This document shows positions 58,586-64,000 of a stretch of DNA of 64,000 nucleotides, one piece after another. Below the pieces are notes generated by a model that saw only the letters and a program-made list of their open reading frames with translations, searched no databases and was not told the origin of the DNA. Origin of the DNA: Methanosarcina vacuolata Z-761 (lineage in GTDB: Archaea > Halobacteriota > Methanosarcinia > Methanosarcinales > Methanosarcinaceae). Location: positions 2,418,001 to 2,482,000 of the forward strand of contig NZ_CP009520.1 in the NCBI RefSeq assembly GCF_000969905.1, written 5' to 3'. How positions within the stretch are numbered: position 1 is the first letter of the stretch; each line of letters opens with the position of its first letter. The position numbers and the translations under genes are program-made.

Positions 58586-58848
58586 AATCCCTTTGTTTCT
58601 GGAATAATTCCGGAATGCCCCCATAGAAGGTTACAAAACACTGAAGCATTTCAATATAAATTTTGAGCTAAAAAATAGACCGAAAATATATAAAAAATGA
58701 TTAATGTGAGATATATAAGGGGAATAACAGATCATAAAAATTTGCAGGTTATCCTTGAATATATTTCACTGTTTATATTTATATAACGTATAGAAATAAA
58801 CTAACCGATAATCCTATTTTCGAAAAATGTCATTTAAAGTCGCAGACC

Positions 58849-59364
58849 TCATCTTAATATGGCAAAGATTTTTTCAGGCAGCTCATCACGGTTTTCCTCA
58901 TTAACTATAAAAACCTCGAATTCTTTCCTTATCCTCTGAGCCAGCTGGTTACTGCTTGACCGATGCAGCACTGCAAGAACCGGTTTATCGGATTCCAGGA
59001 CTACCTCAACTGCCGAAACAAAAGCTTCGGATTTTAGCTCCATCGGCCCGACCTCATCGATAACTATAAGATCACATTCCAGGGCACTCCTGAGAGCATT
59101 TGCCCCGATATTTTCAAGGTCTTCCAGGTTGACGTGATATTTCCCAACTCTCGGCCCGCGTCCTCTAATGCTGCCCAGAATTCCGGTTTTTCCTGTAGCA
59201 AGGTCCCGTATCGAAAAACCTTCTCTCTTTCCTTCTTTCCGGATTTCGGAAGTCTGGATGCCTCCTATTTTGAAGCCAGGCTGGTCGGCAAGTTTTTCAG
59301 CAGCTCTTGCCACAACTGTTGATTTTCCAATACCCGGACTGCCGGTTACTGCTATTCTCAACAT
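58849..59364 (-). CDS. THEP1-type nucleoside-triphosphatase
   Basis: The 171-aa protein has Walker A GSPGIGKST (residues 8-16), Walker B LIVIDEVGPMEL, and the THEP1 segments GGIQTSEIRKEGKREGFSI and RGPRVGKYHVN. This matches the archaeal nucleotide phosphatase THEP1 family (NTP to NDP) in fold and length. The physiological role is unknown. Monocistronic. Confidence 0.92.
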   Translation of the reverse strand: MLRIAVTGSPGIGKSTVVARAAEKLADQPGFKIGGIQTSEIRKEGKREGFSIRDLATGKTGILGSIRGRGPRVGKYHVNLEDLENIGANALRSALECDLIVIDEVGPMELKSEAFVSAVEVVLESDKPVLAVLHRSSSNQLAQRIRKEFEVFIVNEENRDELPEKIFAILR

Positions 59365-59551
59365 GGTATTTTTCGTCCCCCTTGTTATCCCATTTCCCAG
59401 AAAAATAGAACTTGATTTTACTTAAATTAGCCAGCAGTGAGGTTTTACGTTGACTATAAAATGATTGCAGGATATACTGGAATATACATCGAAAGCTTCA
59501 ATTAATCTAAATTTAGTAAATATATATGGAAATATATATGGAGTTGAAATT

Positions 59552-59707
59552 ATGACCACAGACCAGGAGATTCTTGCCAGACTACAGGAGATAGAGAAGA
59601 AAATGGAAAAGATGGAAGCTTCACTCGAAAATATTAACAATATCCTGAAAAAGGTCGAGCAAAATACCTATTTTGGGTGCTATATGCCGGAGGAGAAGCC
59701 GGAGTGA
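59552..59707 (+). CDS. small coiled-coil protein, 51 aa
   Basis: From the ATG at 59552, with GGAG 8 nt upstream, the product is MTTDQEILARLQEIEKKMEK and onward. It is one heptad-patterned helix followed by a short tail with NTYFGCYMPEEKPE. It is probably a small helical oligomer or adaptor. An upstream extension to 59465 lacks a ribosome site. The function is unknown. Confidence 0.6.
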   Translation: MTTDQEILARLQEIEKKMEKMEASLENINNILKKVEQNTYFGCYMPEEKPE

Positions 59708-59750
59708 AGAGATAAAGAGGAATAAATTTTTAGATTTTACATATAATTTT

Positions 59751-59797
59751 ACAGATGATTTTACAGATGATTTTACAGATGATTTTACAGATTTTAC
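59751..59797. repeat. 12-bp tandem repeat
   Basis: Three exact copies of acagatgatttt and a partial fourth, in the spacer upstream of the CHAT gene. Confidence 0.9.
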
Positions 59798-60060
59798 TTT
59801 TTTCGACGCTCCTCTGTTAATCATTTGATGTTATTCTGAGGCAACAAAAAAGCGTATCAAGGTTTATTGTTTCTCACCGAGGCGCGGCTGGAACTAATTG
59901 GCTTTGATCGAATGAAAACTGAAATCTCTCTCGCTATGAAAGAATTGAGGTAAAATCTCAATTTTTTAGCAGTTGGCGGCCTTTTTTTCGACTTTAGCAT
60001 GAACTCATTTTTTCATTATGAGCTCTATTAATTCTACATTTTCGTAAAAAATACTTTCTT

Positions 60061-60074
60061 TTTTATATTTATAG
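60061..60074 (+). promoter_or_regulatory. TATA-like element upstream of the CHAT operon
   Basis: The sequence tttatatttatag lies about 75-85 bp before the GTG start of the CHAT-STAND gene. It fits an archaeal TATA box with a short leader. No BRE could be judged with confidence. Confidence 0.35.
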
Positions 60075-60147
60075 TCACTTCTGACAATAAAAACAAAACT
60101 ATAAATTTGATAGTTTCTAATTTTTGTTACTGAGAAGGTGTTTTTTT

Positions 60148-63006
60148 GTGGACTATTATTCCCTGGACCTGCGAGTATCAAAAGGACCTGAAGGTTCCTA
60201 CAACCAGTATACAGCTTCAATTCTTGAAAATGGAGATGCTAAAGCCACCCAGAACTTTGAACTCCGGCGCGATCTGAAACTTATTCAGATGCTGGACCGG
60301 ATTGAAGAAAAAGTTATTATTCCCAAACCGCAGCCTGAAGAGACAACTCATATCGAATTTGGAAAAATGCTGTACGATACTGTATTTTCAGGTGAACTGG
60401 GAGAGTACTTCAACAAACGTCTTAACGAAGGCCAGGACAAAAATTGCGGACTCAGGATTTCAATGCAGTTTGCTGAAGATATTCCTGAAATTGCAGCTTT
60501 GCCCTGGGAATACCTGCACAACGGAGAAGACTTTTTAATCACCAGAAGGAGCATTTTGCTCTCAAGGCTTCCACCTGAAGTAAAGAAAAACGAATCTCAA
60601 CCTCTTGATTCCATTCTCCGAATGCTGGTAGTAATCTCAAGTCCAGATGGTCCCGGAATTTCACCATTAAACACTGAAAAAGAGCAGGAAATTATTCTGG
60701 AAGCCCTGGACAAACTCCAGAAAGACCAAAAAATTAAGGTAGATTTTACAGAAGACGCCACTTTTGAAAACGTCCAGGGTTACCTGAATGAGCAAAACTA
60801 TCACATTGTTCATTTCACAGGGCACAGAGTAAGCAGAAACGGCAAAGGACACCTTGTATTTGAATCCGAAGATCGAACAGCCAGACTCATAGATAATAAA
60901 ATCCTTGCAGACCTTTTTACAGACATGGGCATAAAGCTTGTTGTGCTCAGCTCCTGTGAATCAGCCAAAGGCTCGAACAAAGAAGCTTTCGGTGACCTTG
61001 CCAGTATGCTTTCGAAGCAAAGAATCCCGGCTGTAGTAGCCATGCAATATTCGGTACTTGATGACGTGGCAATCCAGTTTGCATACACTTTTTACAGGAC
61101 GATTGCAAGCGGAAAATCGGTTGATGTTGCACTCAAAGAGGCCAGAATTGCGATGAAGGATTCGGAAAAGAGCAATGGATTTGACTTCGCAACTCCTGTT
61201 CTGTATCTTTCAGACTGCAACTGCGTCCATACAGGAAAAATAAAACCGGAACCTTCTGAATTCGAGTTCAAACCCAATAAACTGTCAGATTTGCTGGATT
61301 TGCCAGTGATGAATAAAGGCTTCGTTGCCAGGAAAAAAGAGCTTCGAATTCTGGAAAAAGGCTTTAGATCCGATGTAAAGCGTGCTGCTATTATTCATGG
61401 TTTTGGAGGTATGGGAAAAACCGTTCTTGCAACCCGACTTGCGCTAAAAATGAATGAATATTTTGACGGAAATTTTGGGATGAAGTGCACTTCAACCACC
61501 CGACCTGAAGATATCCTGAACAAAATTAATAGCTTTTTAATGATGAACGGAAGATCTGAACTTAACCAGGTTCTTAATCAGCCTGAACCACTTGAAATTA
61601 AAACCTCCAGACTGGTAAACATACTCAACCAGTTTCGTTTCCTGATAATCCTTGACAACTTTGAAGATTGCCTGGACGAAGACCGAAAAGACATTGAAAA
61701 CCCCGAACTCAAGGCATTCATCCGACATCTTCTGAATAATACAATCAGCAATACAAAATTCATCATAACAACCCGTTACGATTTTGATCCTCTGGAAGGC
61801 AGGCTGCCTGAAAGCATTGAACATATTTCCCTTCCTGAACTCCATTTCTCGCAGACCAACTGGCTGATGAACAACTATACGGAGTTAGCAGATCTGGATA
61901 TTCCGAAAAAGAAGCAGATATACGATGTAATAGGCGGACATCCCTGGACGGTGGGGCAGTTTGCTAAACGTGCTTCGGTTCAGGGCGTGGACAGTTTAAT
62001 GCTGGACTTGAAGCCCTTGAAAAAGGAACTTATGGAGTTTACCCTGCTGGAGAAATCTTTCTCAAAACTTGACTCAGATGCTAAAAAACTTCTTCTTTAT
62101 GCTTCTATTTACGGAGAAGCCGTTCCTGAAGAAGCATTATCGTGGATTATAGGAGACGAAAAAGACGAAAGCTCCTCTATCGTAGAGCCCCTGCAAAAAC
62201 TAATCCAGTGGGGTTTGATCTCAAAAGAAAAATATGACCAGACTGTCTACATGGAACATACAATAGTCAGAAATTTCGCTCAAGATAAGCTGAAACAAGA
62301 TAAGCTGAAACAAGAAGGACTGGACAAAAAGAAGCTTCTCATCAGGGCTGCCAAATATTACGAAAATCTGGTATCTCAAACTGGAAGTCTCTGGGATTAT
62401 CTGAAAGCACGAGACTACTACTTCGAAGCAGAAGATTGGAAAAGGGCAAACGAAATTGTAGAAAATGTCTCAGACCTTATGATCTGCTGGGGACACATTG
62501 AACTTGCAATGAACCTGTTAAATGATTCTATCAACACGACATCAGGAGATACGAGAACAAACGCTGAATATACCCTTGCGACGATTTACTACCGCCTCGG
62601 AGACCTAAATACAACATTAAAAATATATAATAACATAAAATATAAATAGGAGGAAAGGGGGGATAATAGGGGGGTTGCAGTTGTACTTCATGCAATTGGA
62701 ATGATTCATCAGGATCAGGGCAACTACGAAGAAGCAGTGAAAAAGTATAACCAGTCCCTGAAAATGAAAGAAGAGCTGGGAAACAAAAGCGGAATTGCAA
62801 TAACATTAGGGCAGATGGGAAGGGTACTCGAAGAAAAAGGAGAGTATGAACTTGCCCTAAAGGATTACTATACTGCGCTTGAAATATTCGAAGAACTCAA
62901 ATCTCCGAACAGGGAACTTGTTCGAAAATGGATTGCAGGATTAGAGGGAAAAAGAGAGAAGAGGAGTTTAAAAACCATAATTGGAAAAATTTGGGGTAAA
63001 AGATGA
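60148..63006 (+). CDS. CHAT protease - STAND NTPase - TPR protein with in-frame TAG (position 62647)
   Basis: The GTG at 60148 has GAGAAGGTG 8-16 nt upstream. A CHAT (caspase-like) domain (about residues 60-360) has His222 in HFTGH and Cys270 in LSSCESA, the expected catalytic pair. A STAND/NB-ARC NTPase follows with Walker A GFGGMGKT (418-425), Walker B LIILDNFED (Asp503) and KFIITTRYDFD. Helical domains and TPR repeats end the protein. Residue 834 is TAG (62647-62649). The same frame then continues for 118 codons as regular TPR sequence (GVAVVLHAIGMIHQDQGNYE) to a TGA at 63004-63006. TAG sits where TPR copies usually have Lys. The product is 833 aa if it stops, 952 aa if read through, possibly as pyrrolysine. 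A stop-plus-reinitiation arrangement is also possible. Confidence 0.88.
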
Positions 63007-63212
63007 CTATTGAACTTATTAAATGCCCTCATTGCGGGTACAAATATAAGACTGATGTAGAAAAAGTTGTTAAAGATGGAGAAACAGTTGTAGTGCTCGT
63101 GGGGTTTTCTGATACAAAGGATAAACTCAGGAGAAAAACTGCTAAAAGCTTATTTATAGATCTCACTTGCCCCAATTGCAAGAAAGAATTTGAATATGAA
63201 GTGAAAACATGA
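63003..63212 (+). CDS. zinc-ribbon protein of the CHAT operon
   Basis: The 69-aa protein has two CxxC knuckles, Cys8/Cys11 (CPHCGY) and Cys56/Cys59 (CPNCKKEF), separated by a basic, strand-rich insert (VVVLVGFSDTKDKLRRKTAK). Its ATG overlaps the stop of the CHAT gene (ATGA). It overlaps the next gene in the same way, so all three are translationally coupled. It could bind nucleic acid or act as an adaptor for the protease or its membrane partner. No known family name is assigned. Confidence 0.8.
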   Translation: MTIELIKCPHCGYKYKTDVEKVVKDGETVVVLVGFSDTKDKLRRKTAKSLFIDLTCPNCKKEFEYEVKT

Positions 63213-63682
63213 ATAGTGAGGATTCCGGAGGAAAAGGTGCTGAAGAGGAAGCTCCTGTAAGGGAAGCGGAACCGAACCCTTTCTGGAAGCAGAATGCCGA
63301 AAAACTTGTTGGGGAATCCATTTCCAGCGTGGAAGACACTGCAAAACAGTTTGTTATCATTACAGGGCTGCTAGAAGGGATTTATTTCCATGCCATAACG
63401 TTTTCGGATGTAAAGAGCATGGAAGGAGTTTCAGTCCTGATATACGCGGCTCCGCTTATTTTGTGGCTCATAAGCCTTATTTTTGCGGTGATGGTGCTGG
63501 TCAGGAAAAAATATGGTATAAACATAAATTCAAGCCGGGATTCTAAGGAAAAATTTGAGAAGATCCTGGAAGGGAAATCTCAGCTTATACGGATATCCGG
63601 TTTGTTTTTGATCCTCAGCTTTGTGGCACTTACTATTGTTCTCCTGGATTACCTGGGGATTATTTCGTACCACACATTTTGA
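63209..63682 (+). CDS. three-helix membrane protein of the CHAT operon
   Basis: The 157-aa protein has a charged soluble N-terminus (about residues 1-45, with acidic and Pro-rich stretches). Membrane helices lie near 48-66, 76-98 and 128-152, with a Lys/Glu-rich loop between the last two (SSRDSKEKFEKILEGKSQ). It overlaps the zinc-ribbon gene by ATGA. Small multi-helix proteins beside CHAT/STAND regulators may be membrane effectors or receptors. A cleavable N-terminal region would suit a protease substrate. The function is inferred from context only. Confidence 0.78.
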   Translation: MNSEDSGGKGAEEEAPVREAEPNPFWKQNAEKLVGESISSVEDTAKQFVIITGLLEGIYFHAITFSDVKSMEGVSVLIYAAPLILWLISLIFAVMVLVRKKYGININSSRDSKEKFEKILEGKSQLIRISGLFLILSFVALTIVLLDYLGIISYHTF

Positions 63683-63784
63683 GATCTGGCAGAATTCTTC
63701 AGTGTAATTGTTCCAGAAATAATTATTTCTTCTTTTAGGTTTGCGTCTTCTTAGTCTTTTTTCTCAGTCTTTTTTTCGGAAAAG

Positions 63785-63802
63785 CCGGTCGCTTGCGACC
63801 GG
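63785..63802. terminator. GC-rich perfect hairpin after the CHAT operon
   Basis: An 8-bp perfect stem (ccggtcgc / gcgaccgg) with a 2-nt loop lies about 100 bp beyond the last operon stop. T-rich stretches lie before it (63749-63777). It could mark transcript ends of the convergent genes. Confidence 0.55.
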
Positions 63803-63866
63803 TGAGATTCCGGGGTTAAGAAAAAGCAATGACCTGATGGCCCGCGAAAAGTAAATTCAGCAATTC

Positions 63867-63995
63867 TCAATTGTTTTTCCTGTTATGAGTAATTTCACAG
63901 CTTCCATTTCCTCTGACTGTGCGGTCCCTGACAAGCTTTTCTCCTGGGACAAGATTCAGTTTTTCCGGCATCCTGGCGGATCTTTTATTCTTCAT
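63867..63995 (-). CDS. small basic protein or C-terminal part of a gene crossing the window edge
   Basis: The minus-strand frame is open from the window edge to a TGA at 63867-63869. From the ATG at 63995 it reads MKNKRSARMPEKLNLVPGEK then LVRDRTVRGNGSCEITHNRK, 42 residues, basic and with one Cys. The frame also stays open to base 64000, so the true start may lie outside. No family is recognised. Confidence 0.45.
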   Translation of the reverse strand: MKNKRSARMPEKLNLVPGEKLVRDRTVRGNGSCEITHNRKNN

Positions 63996-64000
63996 CCATT

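Overview
The window is chromosomal DNA of a methanogenic archaeon, almost certainly a Methanosarcina. The evidence is a eukaryote-like translation operon (L7Ae, S28e, L24e, NDK, aIF5B, S6e), a two-OB-fold zinc-finger RPA with its partner, an XPB-Bax1 repair pair, low coding density with long AT-rich spacers, many short inverted-repeat elements, and surface proteins of NosD/PKD and type IV pilin type. No rRNA, tRNA or CRISPR array was recognised.

Layout. 1-9 kb: a decayed gene, a polytopic membrane protein with two C-terminal helix-hairpin-like repeats, a PflA-like radical SAM enzyme, SugE/Gdx, an SDH-type membrane protease, and the overlapping xpb-bax1 pair. 9-13 kb: a DUF4177-like protein, modA beside a decayed modB fragment, an IS1634-type element with a perfect 6-bp target duplication but a broken transposase, and a YihY/BrkB protein. 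14-18 kb: a nickel/cobalt ECF importer (M-N, then Q-O) split by about 415 bp of inverted-repeat elements. 18-30 kb: a polysaccharide flippase, a repeat-rich spacer, a NosD-PKD surface protein, a hidden 48-51 aa DUF1328-type membrane protein, DUF6325, AI-2E and DUF389 family proteins, and a relic of cas1. 30-38 kb: malic enzyme, a JAMM protease, a 57-aa four-cysteine protein, the RPA pair and a pilin-like protein.

38.8-44.5 kb is a UDP-N-acetylglucosamine operon: GlmU-like, GlmS, GlmM and a second GlmU-like protein. 45-49 kb holds an M48 protease, a hypothetical gene and an ISH3-type element with a 5-bp target duplication and a broken transposase. 49.3-53.1 kb is the minus-strand translation operon. 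53-59.7 kb holds a TatD-linked-type radical SAM protein, a 15-copy tandem repeat, hypotheticals, a 195-bp MITE with an 8-bp duplication, an ISAzo13-type element with a frameshift at its first catalytic Asp, a secreted Gly/Asn-rich protein and THEP1.

The most interesting locus is 60.1-63.7 kb: a CHAT (caspase-like) protease/STAND NTPase/TPR protein, a zinc-ribbon protein and a three-helix membrane protein, joined by ATGA overlaps. The architecture suggests a sensor-protease-membrane-effector system, possibly defence or regulated cell death. The large protein has an in-frame TAG at a position where TPR repeats usually carry Lys. In Methanosarcina this could be pyrrolysine, a conditional stop or a nonsense mutation.
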